From: Microbacterium immunditiarum
Lineage (GTDB): Bacteria; Actinomycetota; Actinomycetes; Actinomycetales; Microbacteriaceae
Assembly (NCBI RefSeq): GCF_013409785.1
Contig: NZ_JACCBV010000001.1
Coordinates: 3,534,001 to 3,598,000, forward strand
Direction of reading: 5' to 3'
Length of the DNA: 64,000 nucleotides
Numbering within the stretch: the stretch's first letter is position 1; every line of letters starts with the position of its first letter. Both the position numbers and the translations under genes were made by a program. Shown piece by piece: positions 54,780 through 63,941 of this stretch. The notes beneath the pieces were generated by a model. That model was not told the origin of the DNA. It made no database searches and saw only the letters and a program-made list of their open reading frames with translations.

Positions 54780-55769
54780 TCAGACGGTGTCGTCGTCGTA
54801 GCCGCCGTAGAAGTGAGCACCGTCGAACCCGGGGACCGAGTCCTTGAGCGACAGGCCCAGCGACGTGAGCTTGTCGCGCACCTCGTCGACCGACTTCTGA
54901 CCGAAGTTGCGGATGTTCATGAGCTGCGTCTCGGACAGAGCCACGAGCTCGCTGACCGTGTTGATGCCCTCGCGCTTCAGGCAGTTGTACGAGCGCACCG
55001 ACAGGTCGAGGTCCTCGATCGGCATCGAGAGCTCGTTCGAGAGGACGGTCTCGACCGGCGCCGGGCCGATCTCGATGCCCTCGGCCTCGACGTTGAGCTC
55101 GCGCGCCAGGCCGAACAGCTCGGTGAGCGTGCGACCGGCCGATGCGACGGCATCGCGCGGGGCGATCGAGGGCTTGGTCTCGACGTCCAGCACGAGCTTG
55201 TCGAAGTCGGTGCGCTCGCCGGCACGCGTCGCGTCGACGCGGTAGCTGACCTTGAGCACGGGCGAGTAGATCGAGTCGACCGGGATCTGGCCGGCCTCGG
55301 CGTACTCGTTGCGGTTCTGCGTCGCCGAGACGTAACCGCGGCCGCGCTCGATGGTGAGCTCGAGCTCGAACTTCGCGGTGTCGTTCAGAGTCGCGATGAC
55401 CAGCTCGGGGTTGTGCACCTCGACGCCCGCGGGGGCCGAGATGTCGGCCGCGGTGACCTCGCCGGCGCCCGTCTTGCGCAGGTAGGCGGTGATGGGCTCG
55501 TCGCGCTCGCTCGAGACGACGAGCTGCTTGATGTTGAGGATGATCTCGGTGACATCCTCCTTGACACCCGGAATGGTGCTGAACTCGTGGAGGACGCCGT
55601 CGATGCGGATGCTCGTGACGGCCGCGCCGGGGATCGACGAGAGGAGGCTGCGACGCAGCGCGTTGCCGATCGTGTAGCCGAAGCCGGGCTCGAGCGGCTC
55701 GATGACGAAACGGCTGCGGAACTCCCCGATCTTCTCCTCGGTCAGAGTGGGACGCTGTGCGATGAGCAC
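54780..55769 (-). CDS. rpoA: RNA polymerase alpha subunit
   Basis: A 329-residue alpha subunit. The N-terminal assembly domain begins [14 protein letters not shown] and carries [27 protein letters not shown]; the C-terminal DNA-binding domain carries [16 protein letters not shown] and [20 protein letters not shown]. Both are intact. A 185-bp gap separates it from rpsK, with a candidate separate promoter or processing site marked by a 12-bp repeat shared with the rpsM leader. Confidence 0.98.
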   Translation of the reverse strand: MLIAQRPTLTEEKIGEFRSRFVIEPLEPGFGYTIGNALRRSLLSSIPGAAVTSIRIDGVLHEFSTIPGVKEDVTEIILNIKQLVVSSERDEPITAYLRKTGAGEVTAADISAPAGVEVHNPELVIATLNDTAKFELELTIERGRGYVSATQNRNEYAEAGQIPVDSIYSPVLKVSYRVDATRAGERTDFDKLVLDVETKPSIAPRDAVASAGRTLTELFGLARELNVEAEGIEIGPAPVETVLSNELSMPIEDLDLSVRSYNCLKREGINTVSELVALSETQLMNIRNFGQKSVDEVRDKLTSLGLSLKDSVPGFDGAHFYGGYDDDTV

Positions 55770-55820
55770 TATGGGTTCCTTTCGATCACGTGCCCGCTAT
55801 ATGACACGTGCGGTGGATGG

Positions 55821-55832
55821 GTATTGAGTTGT
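55821..55832 (-). repeat. Shared 12-bp motif upstream of rpoA
   Basis: GTATTGAGTTGT, followed three bases on by CAGCG. The same 12 bases occur at 56870-56881 before rpsM, also followed by CAGCG. On the coding strand it reads ACAACTCAATAC. Confidence 0.55.
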
Positions 55833-55954
55833 TCTCAGCGTCCGGCGGTCCCGTTCGGCCGCGGGGCGGCGACTCGGTACCGGACGCGCAAACCTGAAAT
55901 CGATGCGCTCAGGGACCGGCGGGTGCACCGCGGTCCCCGAGCGAGATCGAGATG

Positions 55955-56353
55955 TCAGACGCGGCGGCGCTTGGGGGGACGGCAGCCGTTGTGCGCCTGC
56001 GGCGTCACGTCCTGGATCGAGCCCACCTCGAGGCCGGCAGCCTGCAGCGAGCGGATCGCCGTCTCGCGACCCGAGCCGGGGCCCTTCACGAAGACGTCGA
56101 CCTTCTTGACGCCGTGCTCCTGCGCCTGGCGGGCAGCGGACTCCGCGGCCATGCCTGCGGCGTACGGCGTCGACTTGCGCGAGCCCTTGAAGCCCACGCC
56201 ACCCGACGACGCCCAGCTGATGACGGCGCCCGACGGGTCGGTGATCGAGACGATCGTGTTGTTGAACGTCGACTTGATGTGGGCGTGGCCCAGCGCGATG
56301 TTCTTCTTCTCCTTGCGGCGCGGCTTGCGCGCAGCGGACTTGGCCTGTGCCAT
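55955..56353 (-). CDS. rpsK: 30S ribosomal protein uS11
   Basis: A 132-residue S11 of standard length, with [20 protein letters not shown], the [18 protein letters not shown] turn and the basic end ([11 protein letters not shown]). It forms part of the platform of the small subunit. It follows rpsM by 32 bp and precedes rpoA. Confidence 0.98.
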   Translation of the reverse strand: MAQAKSAARKPRRKEKKNIALGHAHIKSTFNNTIVSITDPSGAVISWASSGGVGFKGSRKSTPYAAGMAAESAARQAQEHGVKKVDVFVKGPGSGRETAIRSLQAAGLEVGSIQDVTPQAHNGCRPPKRRRV

Positions 56354-56385
56354 TGCTTTGCTCTCCTAAACCTTCGGGCCCGCGG

Positions 56386-56766
56386 TTACTTGCGGCCGGC
56401 CTTCTTCTTGCCGGCGACCGTGCGCTTCGGGCCCTTGCGGGTGCGCGCGTTCGTCTTGGTCCGCTGACCGCGCACAGGGAGGCCGCGGCGGTGGCGGAGG
56501 CCCTCGTACGAGCCGATCTCGACCTTGCGGCGGATGTCTGCGGCAACCTCACGGCGAAGGTCACCCTCCACCTTGTAGCTGGCGTCGATGTAATCGCGAA
56601 GGGCGATGAGCTGGTCGTCGTGAAGGTCCTTCACACGGATGTTCTCATCGATGCCCGTCGCCTTGAGGATCTCGTTCGAGCGGGTACGGCCGATGCCGTA
56701 GATGTAGGTCAGGGCGATGACCACGCGCTTGTCGCGCGGGATGTCGACGCCGGCGAGACGTGCCAT
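56386..56766 (-). CDS. rpsM: 30S ribosomal protein uS13
   Basis: A 126-residue S13 with [20 protein letters not shown] at the start, the H2TH-like part, [20 protein letters not shown], and a Lys-rich tail ([13 protein letters not shown]). It heads rpsM-rpsK-rpoA-rplQ. A structured 150-bp leader lies between rpmJ and this gene. Confidence 0.98.
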   Translation of the reverse strand: MARLAGVDIPRDKRVVIALTYIYGIGRTRSNEILKATGIDENIRVKDLHDDQLIALRDYIDASYKVEGDLRREVAADIRRKVEIGSYEGLRHRRGLPVRGQRTKTNARTRKGPKRTVAGKKKAGRK

Positions 56767-56799
56767 GCGGCTCTCCTAGGAGTGTCGTGGAGGTGTGGA

Positions 56800-56860
56800 G
56801 CAGGATCGGTGCCCGGGCCTCCGCCCCGAGGTGTCCCCTCCGGAGAGGTTCTGATCCTGC
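56800..56860 (-). promoter_or_regulatory. Structured leader before rpsM
   Basis: Perfect 8-bp arms GCAGGATC and GATCCTGC are 45 bp apart and enclose smaller stems (GCCCGGGC; CCTC/GAGG). Such leaders are often sites of ribosomal-protein autoregulation; no known leader class is recognised. Confidence 0.45.
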
Positions 56861-56869
56861 CGATTGTTC

Positions 56870-56881
56870 GTATTGAGTTGT
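56870..56881 (-). repeat. Shared 12-bp motif at the start of the rpsM leader
   Basis: GTATTGAGTTGT with CAGCG two bases on: second copy of the motif at 55821-55832. It lies just upstream of the structured leader. Confidence 0.55.
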
Positions 56882-56918
56882 GTCAGCGATGCCTCTCCCG
56901 AGGCATCCGGAAGCCTTA

Positions 56919-57035
56919 TCAGCCCTGGCGCTGCTTGTGACGCGGGTTCGACTTGCAGATGACCATCACGCGACCGTGGCGGCGGATGACCTTGCAGTGG
57001 TCGCAGATGGGCTTGACGGAGGGGTTGACCTTCAT
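56919..57035 (-). CDS. rpmJ: 50S ribosomal protein bL36
   Basis: A 38-residue L36: [14 protein letters not shown] with the rest [18 protein letters not shown] and a basic end. Cys11, Cys14, Cys27 and His33 form the zinc ribbon of the Zn-containing type. The start is the ATG at 57033-57035; stop TGA at 56919-56921. It lies in the usual place between infA and rpsM. Confidence 0.97.
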   Translation of the reverse strand: MKVNPSVKPICDHCKVIRRHGRVMVICKSNPRHKQRQG

Positions 57036-57112
57036 GGGATTTCCTGTTCGCTGTCTTCGCCGGGCAGACGCCACCCTTGCGGGCGCGCCTGGGGCGTTAC
57101 TTCTCGACCGGT

Positions 57113-57334
57113 CTAGCGGTAGCGGTAGACGATGCGGCCGCGGGTGAGGTCGTAGGGGCTGAGCTCCACGACGACGCGGTCCTCCGGGATGATGCGGATG
57201 TAGTTCTGCCGCATCTTTCCGGAGATCGTGGCGAGCACCTTGTGTCCGTTCGTCAGCTCAACGCGGAACATCGCGTTGGGAAGCGCTTCAGACACCGTGC
57301 CCTCGATCTCGATGACACCGTCTTTCTTGGCCAT
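57113..57334 (-). CDS. infA: Translation initiation factor IF-1
   Basis: A 73-residue OB-fold protein, standard length: [40 protein letters not shown], and the end [10 protein letters not shown]-1 occupies the A site during initiation. The ATG at 57332-57334 is the family start. An 18-bp palindrome ends 19 bp upstream of it, and a good promoter lies at 57427-57455. Confidence 0.98.
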   Translation of the reverse strand: MAKKDGVIEIEGTVSEALPNAMFRVELTNGHKVLATISGKMRQNYIRIIPEDRVVVELSPYDLTRGRIVYRYR

Positions 57335-57352
57335 AGCCTCGCTTACGCTTGT

Positions 57353-57370
57353 GCAGACCGGTCGGTCTGC
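57353..57370. promoter_or_regulatory. Perfect palindrome before infA (operator or hairpin)
   Basis: GCAGACCG-GT-CGGTCTGC is a perfect 8-2-8 inverted repeat in the infA leader. The GACCGGTCGGTC core looks like TetR-type operators; it could also be an mRNA hairpin. Confidence 0.5.
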
Positions 57371-57426
57371 GGTGGATGGGATCGGTGCGATGACACGCCA
57401 ATAATGGCGCAACGCACCAAGGATCA

Positions 57427-57455
57427 ATCATACGCGATCCCGGATGCACCGGCAA
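57427..57455 (-). promoter_or_regulatory. infA promoter
   Basis: On the minus strand TTGCCG (57450-57455) and TATGAT (57427-57432), 17 nt apart; leader about 85 nt. Confidence 0.6.
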
Positions 57456-57500
57456 CTCGCGGTGCGCGGCATCCGGCTCGCACCGAGGCCGGTGACAGCC

Positions 57501-58181
57501 CTACTCGAAGAGCGAGCGCAGCTCGGCCGGAGCAGGCAGCTCGGAGTTCGCGATGACCTCGCCGTTGACCGCGATGGTCGGCGTGGCGATGCCGGCGGCG
57601 CCGGGCTGAACCGGCGTCTGCTCCGTCATCGCGGCGACGAAGCCCGAATAGCGGCCGTCGTTGACGCACGAGTCGATGCCGCTCACGCCGACCCCCGACG
57701 CGATGTCGAGGAGCGCCTGGTCGGTCAGGCCGCTCGTCCCCTCGGCGGGCTGGTTCTCGAACATCGCCTGCATGAAGGGGACGGATGCGTCGGCATCCGC
57801 CTCGGCGACGCAGTACATCGCGTTCGCGGCGCGCGTCGAGAACTCCGTGCCCTGCGAGTAGCGGTCGAGGATCGAGATCGGGTGGATGTTGAGCGTGATC
57901 GTGCCGTCGTCGACGAGCTCCTGGATCGATGGCCCGTACGCCTGCTCGAACTGGTTGCAGATCGGGCACATGAAGTCGATGTAGGTGTCGAGCGAGTCGC
58001 CGCCGTCGCCGACGGCGATCGCGCCCGTCTCGGCGCTGATGTTCGGGGCATCCGGCGCCTCGCCCGCGTCCGTCGACGGGTTGTTCAGCCACACGACGAG
58101 CACCGCGACCGCGACGAGAGCGACGACGACCGCGACGCTCACCCAGATCGCGAACCAGTTGACCTTGCGTGCCTGCGCCAT
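57501..58181 (-). CDS. Membrane-anchored DsbA-family thioredoxin-like protein
   Basis: A 226-residue protein with an N-terminal TM anchor (11-33) and an extracytoplasmic thioredoxin fold. The redox motif CPIC follows YIDFM; the cis-Pro loop is GIATPTIAVNGEV. A second Cys pair (MYCVAE and DSCVNDG) may form a structural disulfide. DsbA-type proteins form or reshuffle disulfides in exported proteins. ATG start after GGAGG. It follows map by 42 bp, so it is probably at the end of secY-adk-map, which suits a role in secretion. Confidence 0.9.
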   Translation of the reverse strand: MAQARKVNWFAIWVSVAVVVALVAVAVLVVWLNNPSTDAGEAPDAPNISAETGAIAVGDGGDSLDTYIDFMCPICNQFEQAYGPSIQELVDDGTITLNIHPISILDRYSQGTEFSTRAANAMYCVAEADADASVPFMQAMFENQPAEGTSGLTDQALLDIASGVGVSGIDSCVNDGRYSGFVAAMTEQTPVQPGAAGIATPTIAVNGEVIANSELPAPAELRSLFE

Positions 58182-58223
58182 GTGTGCCTCCGAGAAACGT
58201 GTGCGAGATCCGGACCGGTCGCG

Positions 58224-59063
58224 CTAGGCGATCGGCGCCGGCGTGACGCCGAACGGGGCGAGACCGGCAGCGCCGCCGTCGGGAGCGGTGAGCACCCAGA
58301 TGCCGCCATCGTGCACGGCGACGCTGTGCTCCCAGTGTGAGCCGGGCGAGCCGTCGACGGTCGAGACGGTCCAGTCATCGTCCTCGACGAACGTCGTGTG
58401 GTCGCCGGCGACGACCATGGGCTCGATCGCGAGCGCGAGTCCCGGACGGATCTCGGGTCCGGGATCGGCGACGCGGTAGTTGAACACCGACGGCGACTCG
58501 TGCATCTTGCGGCCGATGCCGTGGCCGACGTACTCGCGGAGGATGCCGTAACCGCCGTCCGGGGCGTTCGCCTCGATGTACTCCTGCACGGCGGCGCCGA
58601 TCTCGGCGAGGTGCCTCGCCGTCGCGAGCGCCGCGATGCCCGCCCACAGGGACCCCTCGGTCACCTCGGACAGCCGCTCGCGCTCGACCACGATGTCGGG
58701 CCGCGACGGATCGGGCACGACGACGGTGATCGCGGAGTCGCCGTTCCAGCCCTTGTACTCCGCGCCGGCGTCGATCGACACGATGTCGCCGGGCTCGAGC
58801 ACGCGGTCGCCCGGGATGCCGTGCACGACCTGCTGGTTGACAGACGCGCAGATCGTGTGACGGTAGCCGCGCACGAGCTGGAAGTTCGAGCGTGCCCCGC
58901 GGCCCGAGATGACCCGCGAAGCCGCGGCGTCGAGCTCGAGCGTCGTGACGCCCGGGCGGATCAGCTCACGCACCGCGGCGAGCGCCTCGGCCGTGATGAG
59001 CCCAGGCTCGACCATCGCCCGCAGTTGAGCGGGCGACTTGTAGATCGAGCGGCGGAACGACAC
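58224..59063 (-). CDS. map: Methionine aminopeptidase, type I
   Basis: A 279-residue pita-bread metallopeptidase that removes N-terminal Met. Metal ligands are in VSIDAGAEYKGWNGDSAI (two Asp), YVGHGIGRKMHE (His), and AIEPMVV (Glu), with the last Glu near WEHSVAV. The substrate His is in TICASVNQQVVHGIPG. GTG start one base after the adk stop, thus coupled. The order secY-adk-map-infA is standard in actinobacteria. Confidence 0.96.
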   Translation of the reverse strand: MSFRRSIYKSPAQLRAMVEPGLITAEALAAVRELIRPGVTTLELDAAASRVISGRGARSNFQLVRGYRHTICASVNQQVVHGIPGDRVLEPGDIVSIDAGAEYKGWNGDSAITVVVPDPSRPDIVVERERLSEVTEGSLWAGIAALATARHLAEIGAAVQEYIEANAPDGGYGILREYVGHGIGRKMHESPSVFNYRVADPGPEIRPGLALAIEPMVVAGDHTTFVEDDDWTVSTVDGSPGSHWEHSVAVHDGGIWVLTAPDGGAAGLAPFGVTPAPIA

Positions 59064-59064
59064 G

Positions 59065-59694
59065 TCAGGCGGCGGCCGTGCGGATGAGGCCGCGCGCTTC
59101 GAGCGCGCCGACGATGCGGTCCGTCACCTCGTCGAGGGTCCCGGTGCCGTCGATCTCGTCGACGACGCCGCGCGTGCGGTAGACGCCGAGGATCGGCGCC
59201 GTCTCGCGCTCGTAGATCGCGAGGCGGTTCGCGATCACCTCTTCGGTGTCGTCGGTGCGGCCCTGCTCCTTCGCGCGCAGCGAGAGGCGCGCGATGCTCT
59301 CCTCGCGCGGCACGCTGAGCTCGATGACGGCGTCGAGGGCCTCGCCGCGCCCCTCGAGGAACGCGTCGAGGTCGCGCACCTGAGCGATGTTGCGCGGGTA
59401 CCCGTCGAGCAGGAAGCCGTCGGCGGCGTCCTCCTTCTCGAGGCGCTCGCGGACGACCTTGCTCGTCAGCTCATCCGAGACGAGGTCGCCCGCCGCGATG
59501 ATCGCCTGCACCTGGCGACCGAGGTCGGTGCCGGCCGCGACCGCGCCGCGGAAGACGTCGCCCGTCGAGATCGCCGGGATGCCGAACGCCTCCGCGATGC
59601 GGACGCCCTGGGTGCCCTTGCCCGACCCCTGGGGGCCGACGATGAGCAGGCGGGTGGCCCGCCGCGCGCCCGACTCGTGAGCCTGTGCAGCCAT
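59065..59694 (-). CDS. adk: Adenylate kinase
   Basis: A 209-residue kinase interconverting ATP, AMP and ADP. P-loop [10 protein letters not shown] (about 20-29), AMP-binding [14 protein letters not shown], and a short LID ([12 protein letters not shown]) without zinc cysteines, so it is the short form common in actinobacteria. The start ATG at 59692-59694 overlaps the secY stop by one base; the first 14 residues are an extra polar tail. Confidence 0.96.
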   Translation of the reverse strand: MAAQAHESGARRATRLLIVGPQGSGKGTQGVRIAEAFGIPAISTGDVFRGAVAAGTDLGRQVQAIIAAGDLVSDELTSKVVRERLEKEDAADGFLLDGYPRNIAQVRDLDAFLEGRGEALDAVIELSVPREESIARLSLRAKEQGRTDDTEEVIANRLAIYERETAPILGVYRTRGVVDEIDGTGTLDEVTDRIVGALEARGLIRTAAA

Positions 59695-61016
59695 CAGCGG
59701 AGAAGCCCTTCGTAGTGGCGCTGCTGCAGCTGCGCGTCGATCTGCTTCACGGTCTCGAGACCCACACCGACGATGATGAGGATCGAGGCGCCGCCGAACG
59801 GGAAGTTCTGGTTCGCGCCCACCGTCGCGAGGGCGATGAGCGGGAGCAGCGCGATGAGACCGAGGTAGATCGAGCCGGGCAGCGTGATGCGCGTCAGCAC
59901 GTAATCGAGGTACTCGGCCGTCGGACGACCGGCTCGGATGCCGGGGATGAAGCCGCCGTACTTCTTCATGTTGTCGGCCACCTCGACGGGGTTGAACGTG
60001 ATGGCGACGTAGAAGTACGTGAACCCGACGATCAGGAGGAAGTACGCGAGCATGTAGACCGGGTGGTCGCCCGTCGTGAAGTACTGCGAGATCCAGACGA
60101 CCCACGGGGCGGCCTGCTCACCCGGCTGCGGCTGGTTGAACTGCGCGATGAGCGCCGGGATGTACAGCAGAGACGAGGCGAAGATGACCGGCACGACGCC
60201 CGCCATGTTGACCTTGATCGGGATGTACGTGTTCGTGCCGCCGTACGTGCGACGGCCGACCATGCGCTTCGCGTACTGCACCGGGATGCGCCGCTGCGAC
60301 TGCTCGACGAAGACGACGAGGGCGACGACGACGATGCCGATCGCGAGCACGAGGAGGAAGACCTCGAAGCCGCGCGACTGCCAGATCGCCCACATCGAGG
60401 CGGGGAACGCCGCGGCGATCGACGTGAAGATGAGCAGCGACATGCCGTTGCCGATGCCGCGTTCGGTGACGAGCTCGGCGAACCACATGATGAGGCCGGT
60501 GCCGGCGGTCATCGTGATGATCATGAGAAGCTGCGCCCACCACGCGACATTCGTCAGGAGCTGCTCGCACTCGGGGACGCCGGTGACCCCGAAGAGCTGA
60601 CCGCTGCGCGCCACGGTGACGAGGGTCGTCGACTGCAGGAGCGCGAGGGCGATCGTCAGGTAGCGCGTGTACTGCGTGAGACGGGCCTGACCCGACTGGC
60701 CCTCTTTGTAGAGCGCCTCGAAGTGCGGGATGACCACGCGCAGCAGCTGCACGATGATCGTCGCGGTGATGTACGGCATGACGCCGAGCGCGAAGATCGA
60801 CAGCTGCAGCAGCGCGCCGCCCGAGAAGAGGTTGACGAGCGACAGGAGTCCCTCGGTGCCCGCGCTCTGCCTGAGACACGACTGCACGTTCGGGAAGTCG
60901 ACGAAGGGTGCCGGCACGTGCGCGCCGAACCGGTACAGGGCGATGATCGCCAGGGTGAATGCGATCTTCCGACGAAGGTCGGGTGTACGGAAGACCCGCG
61001 CGATGGCGCTGAACAA
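59694..61016 (-). CDS. secY: Protein translocase subunit SecY
   Basis: A 440-residue protein with ten TM helices, the channel of the Sec translocon. [20 protein letters not shown] at the start, [20 protein letters not shown] and [20 protein letters not shown] near the end are the SecY signatures. The start is TTG 61014-61016, 7 nt after GGAGG; the upstream frame to 61094 passes the ribosome site and is not needed. A hairpin separates it from rplO, so secY-adk-map is likely read from its own promoter or by read-through. Confidence 0.97.
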   Translation of the reverse strand: MFSAIARVFRTPDLRRKIAFTLAIIALYRFGAHVPAPFVDFPNVQSCLRQSAGTEGLLSLVNLFSGGALLQLSIFALGVMPYITATIIVQLLRVVIPHFEALYKEGQSGQARLTQYTRYLTIALALLQSTTLVTVARSGQLFGVTGVPECEQLLTNVAWWAQLLMIITMTAGTGLIMWFAELVTERGIGNGMSLLIFTSIAAAFPASMWAIWQSRGFEVFLLVLAIGIVVVALVVFVEQSQRRIPVQYAKRMVGRRTYGGTNTYIPIKVNMAGVVPVIFASSLLYIPALIAQFNQPQPGEQAAPWVVWISQYFTTGDHPVYMLAYFLLIVGFTYFYVAITFNPVEVADNMKKYGGFIPGIRAGRPTAEYLDYVLTRITLPGSIYLGLIALLPLIALATVGANQNFPFGGASILIIVGVGLETVKQIDAQLQQRHYEGLLR

Positions 61017-61078
61017 GAGGCTGCCTCCAGAGGGGATGCCGGCGCGCGCGGCGACGCGCCAACGTCCAGGGTAACCCA

Positions 61079-61108
61079 GTGGGGGCCGGAGCAAGCTCCG
61101 GCCCCCAC
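61079..61108 (-). terminator. Terminator hairpin after rplO
   Basis: A perfect 14-bp stem (arm GTGGGGGCCGGAGC) with an AA loop, 9 bp past the rplO stop. Confidence 0.75.
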
Positions 61109-61116
61109 CGCGTGCG

Positions 61117-61770
61117 TTACTTGACGGTTCCGCCCGCGGCGACGATCTTCTGCTCGGCGGAGCCCGAGACCTTGTCGACCGTCACTTCGAGCTTCACCGA
61201 GATGTCGCCGGTGCCGAGCACCTTGACCTTCTCGTTCTTGCGAACCGCACCCTTGGCGACGAGGTCGCTCACGGTGACCTCCCCGCCCTGCGGGTACAGC
61301 TCGGCGAGCTTGTCGAGGTTGACCACCTGGTACTCCACGCGGAACGGGTTCTTGAACCCGCGCAGCTTCGGAGTGCGCATGTGCAGCGGCATCTGGCCGC
61401 CCTCGAAGCCGGCGCGCACCTGGTAGCGGGCCTTCGTGCCCTTGGTGCCGCGACCGGCGGTCTTGCCCTTCGAGCCCTCACCGCGACCCACGCGGGTCTT
61501 CGGGGTGTTGGCGCCGGGGACTGGACGCAGGTGGTGAACCTTCAGGACGCCGGGGCGCGAGGGCGCGGCATCCGACTTCTTCTCCGCCTTCTCGGCACCG
61601 GCCTTGCTGGCAGGAGCCTTCTTGGCCGGAGCCTTCTTGGCGGGAGCCTTCTCGGCGGCGGGCTTCGCGTCGGCCGAAGCCTTCGCGGGAGCCTTCTTGG
61701 CGGGCGCCTTCTTGGCGGGAGCCTTGACCTCCGCCTCGGCGGCCTCGTTCTTCTCGGCCTTCTCAGCCAT
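61117..61770 (-). CDS. rplO: 50S ribosomal protein uL15 with histone-like Lys/Ala/Pro-rich N-terminal extension
   Basis: A 217-residue protein, about 70 longer than usual L15. Residues 72-217 are normal L15 ([49 protein letters not shown]). Residues 1-70 are repeats of [11 protein letters not shown] type with Glu/Ala blocks, like histone H1-like C-terminal tails. The ATG at 61768-61770 overlaps the rpmD stop, which supports translation of the extension; an inner start before VLKVHH without it is not preceded by a ribosome site. Confidence 0.95.
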   Translation of the reverse strand: MAEKAEKNEAAEAEVKAPAKKAPAKKAPAKASADAKPAAEKAPAKKAPAKKAPASKAGAEKAEKKSDAAPSRPGVLKVHHLRPVPGANTPKTRVGRGEGSKGKTAGRGTKGTKARYQVRAGFEGGQMPLHMRTPKLRGFKNPFRVEYQVVNLDKLAELYPQGGEVTVSDLVAKGAVRKNEKVKVLGTGDISVKLEVTVDKVSGSAEQKIVAAGGTVK

Positions 61771-61955
61771 CAGTCGATCTCCTCAACCTTCACGAGGTGG
61801 GCGACGGTCTTGACGTAGCCGCGCGTCTGCGCGTCGTCGGGACGGACGACCGAGTCGCCGATCCGCTTGAGACCGAGCGAACGCAGCGTGTCGCGCTGGT
61901 TCTGCTTCTCGCTCACCTTGGACTTGATCTGCGTGACCTTCAGACGCGCAGCCAT
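61770..61955 (-). CDS. rpmD: 50S ribosomal protein uL30
   Basis: A 61-residue L30, standard length: [20 protein letters not shown], then [14 protein letters not shown] and [11 protein letters not shown]. Overlaps rplO downstream and rpsE upstream by a few bases, so the three are coupled. Confidence 0.97.
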   Translation of the reverse strand: MAARLKVTQIKSKVSEKQNQRDTLRSLGLKRIGDSVVRPDDAQTRGYVKTVAHLVKVEEID

Positions 61956-62641
61956 CAGGCACCTACCTTCGAGGCGGCAGCGGCCGCGGCCTCTGCCTCA
62001 GCACGGACGAGACGGGCCGGCGCGACCTGATCGAAGTCGAGGCCACGGCGCGCGGCGACCGCGCGGGGCTCCTCGAGCTGCTTCAGGGCGTCGACAGTCG
62101 CGTGCACGATGTTGATCGTGTTCGACGAGCCGAGCGACTTCGAGAGCACGTCGTGGATGCCGGCGCACTCGAGCACCGCCCGCACCGGACCACCGGCGAT
62201 GACACCGGTACCGGCGGCGGCGGGACGCAGCAGCACGACACCCGCGGCGGCCTCACCCTGCACGGGGTGCGGGATGGTCGAGCCGGAACGGGGCACGCGG
62301 AAGAAGTTGCGCTTGGCCTCTTCGACACCCTTCGAGATGGCCAGGGGCACCTCGCGGGCCTTGCCGTAGCCCACGCCCACGACGCCGTTGCCGTCACCCA
62401 CGACCACGAGAGCCGTGAAGCTGAAGCGGCGGCCGCCCTTGACGACCTTCGACACGCGGTTGATCGTGACGACGCGCTCCAGGAACTGGCTCTGGTCGCG
62501 GTCGCGTCCGCCGCGGTCGCGGTTGGGGTTGCGCTCGCGACCGCCCCGGCGGGCCTCGCGGGGCTCGCGCTCGGTGGCAGCCTCGGCCGGAGCCGCAGCG
62601 GCAGCCTGCTCGGTCACGTTGTTCTCCTTGTTCTCACTCAC
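61955..62641 (-). CDS. rpsE: 30S ribosomal protein uS5 with Arg/Glu-rich N-terminal extension
   Basis: A 228-residue S5, about 60 longer than E. coli S5. The core has [40 protein letters not shown] and [20 protein letters not shown]. The first 50 residues are Ala/Glu then Arg/Gly/Asp-rich ([18 protein letters not shown]), an RGG-like segment that could touch RNA. The start ATG overlaps the rplR stop. Confidence 0.96.
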   Translation of the reverse strand: MSENKENNVTEQAAAAAPAEAATEREPREARRGGRERNPNRDRGGRDRDQSQFLERVVTINRVSKVVKGGRRFSFTALVVVGDGNGVVGVGYGKAREVPLAISKGVEEAKRNFFRVPRSGSTIPHPVQGEAAAGVVLLRPAAAGTGVIAGGPVRAVLECAGIHDVLSKSLGSSNTINIVHATVDALKQLEEPRAVAARRGLDFDQVAPARLVRAEAEAAAAAASKVGA

Positions 62642-62997
62642 AGGTTCAGCCCCCCTTCGCGGGCGCCTTCGGCGATCGCCGCGACGCGGCCCGCGTAACG
62701 GTTGCCGCCCCGGTCGAACACGGCGCCTTCGACGCCGATGGCCTTCGCGCGCTCGGCGACCAGCTCGCCGACCTTGCGGGCCTTCGCGGTCTTGTCACCG
62801 TCGAACGAGCGCAGGTCGGTCTCGAGGGTCGAGGCCGATGCGACCGTGTGGCCCTTGCTGTCGTCGACGAGCTGCACGAAGACGTGACGCGACGAGCGGG
62901 TGACCACCAGGCGCGGACGCTCCGACGTGCCGACGACCTTCTTGCGAAGGCGTGCGTGACGACGCGCGCGGGCGTCGGACTTCGACTTCACAGCCAT
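62638..62997 (-). CDS. rplR: 50S ribosomal protein uL18
   Basis: A 119-residue L18 with [40 protein letters not shown] and [20 protein letters not shown]. It binds 5S rRNA. Standard length. It follows rplF by 2 bp. Confidence 0.97.
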   Translation of the reverse strand: MAVKSKSDARARRHARLRKKVVGTSERPRLVVTRSSRHVFVQLVDDSKGHTVASASTLETDLRSFDGDKTAKARKVGELVAERAKAIGVEGAVFDRGGNRYAGRVAAIAEGAREGGLNL

Positions 62998-62999
62998 GG

Positions 63000-63536
63000 T
63001 TACTTACCAGCCTTTCCGGCCTTACGACGGACGACCTCGCCCGCGTAACGCACACCCTTGCCCTTGTACGGCTCGGGCTTGCGGATCTTGCGGATGTTCG
63101 CAGCCGCCTCGCCGACGGCCTGCTTGTCGATGCCGCTCACCGTGAGCTTGTTGTTGCCCTCGACGGTGAACGTGATCCCGGTGGGCGGCTCCACGAGCAC
63201 AGGGTGCGAGAAGCCGAGCGCGAACTCGACCGAGCTGCCCTTCTGCGCGACGCGGTAGCCCGTGCCGACGACCTCGAGGCCCTTCGAGTAGCCCTGGGTG
63301 ACACCGATGATGTTGTTGTTGATGAGCGTGCGGGTCAGGCCGTGCAGCGAACGCGACTCGCGCTCGTCGTCGGGACGGGTGACGAGCACCTGGCTGTCCT
63401 CGACCTTGACCTCGATCGGGCGCGCCACGGTGAGCGTGAGCTCGCCCTTGGGGCCCTTGACTGCGACCTCCCGGCCGTCGACCGTGACGGTCACGCCGGC
63501 GGGGATGTCGATGGGAAGACGTCCGATTCGCGACAT
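63000..63536 (-). CDS. rplF: 50S ribosomal protein uL6
   Basis: A 178-residue L6 with two similar domains: [20 protein letters not shown] at the start and the end [20 protein letters not shown], a rRNA-binding motif. Standard length. It lies 6 bp after rpsH in the spc operon. Confidence 0.98.
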   Translation of the reverse strand: MSRIGRLPIDIPAGVTVTVDGREVAVKGPKGELTLTVARPIEVKVEDSQVLVTRPDDERESRSLHGLTRTLINNNIIGVTQGYSKGLEVVGTGYRVAQKGSSVEFALGFSHPVLVEPPTGITFTVEGNNKLTVSGIDKQAVGEAAANIRKIRKPEPYKGKGVRYAGEVVRRKAGKAGK

Positions 63537-63542
63537 GTCAGA

Positions 63543-63941
63543 TCACCACACGTAGGCGAGGACTTCCCCACCCACGCCCTTCTGCTCGGCCTGACGGTCC
63601 GTCAGAAGACCGGAGGAGGTGGACAGGATGGCGACGCCCAGGCCGCCGAGGACCTTGGGGAGCTCGTTCGACTTGGCGTACACGCGCAGGCCGGGCTTCG
63701 AGACGCGCTTGATGCCGGCGATCGAACGCTCACGGTTGGGGCCGTACTTGAGCGTCATCGTGAGGGTCTGGCCGACGCGGGCGTCCGAGACGGACCAGTC
63801 GGCGATGTAGCCCTCCTGCTTGAGGATCTCGGCGATGTGGGTCTTGAGCTTCGAGCTCGGAAGCAACACGGAGTCGTGGTGCGCCGAGTTCGCGTTGCGC
63901 AGACGGGTCAGCATATCTGCGACCGGGTCTGTCATCGTCAT
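63543..63941 (-). CDS. rpsH: 30S ribosomal protein uS8
   Basis: A 132-residue S8: [20 protein letters not shown] at the N-terminus and [20 protein letters not shown] near the end. S8 binds 16S helix 21 and in many bacteria represses the spc operon. The start may be ATG 63941 or the ATG two codons in (MTMTDP); AAGAAATG-type context does not decide. The 59 bp upstream to the window end are intergenic. Confidence 0.97.
   Translation of the reverse strand: MTMTDPVADMLTRLRNANSAHHDSVLLPSSKLKTHIAEILKQEGYIADWSVSDARVGQTLTMTLKYGPNRERSIAGIKRVSKPGLRVYAKSNELPKVLGGLGVAILSTSSGLLTDRQAEQKGVGGEVLAYVW

Noticed and set aside
61590..61740. Repeated AAGAAGGCGCC-like DNA units
   Set aside because: They are codons of the Lys/Ala/Pro-rich tail of L15, not a non-coding repeat.
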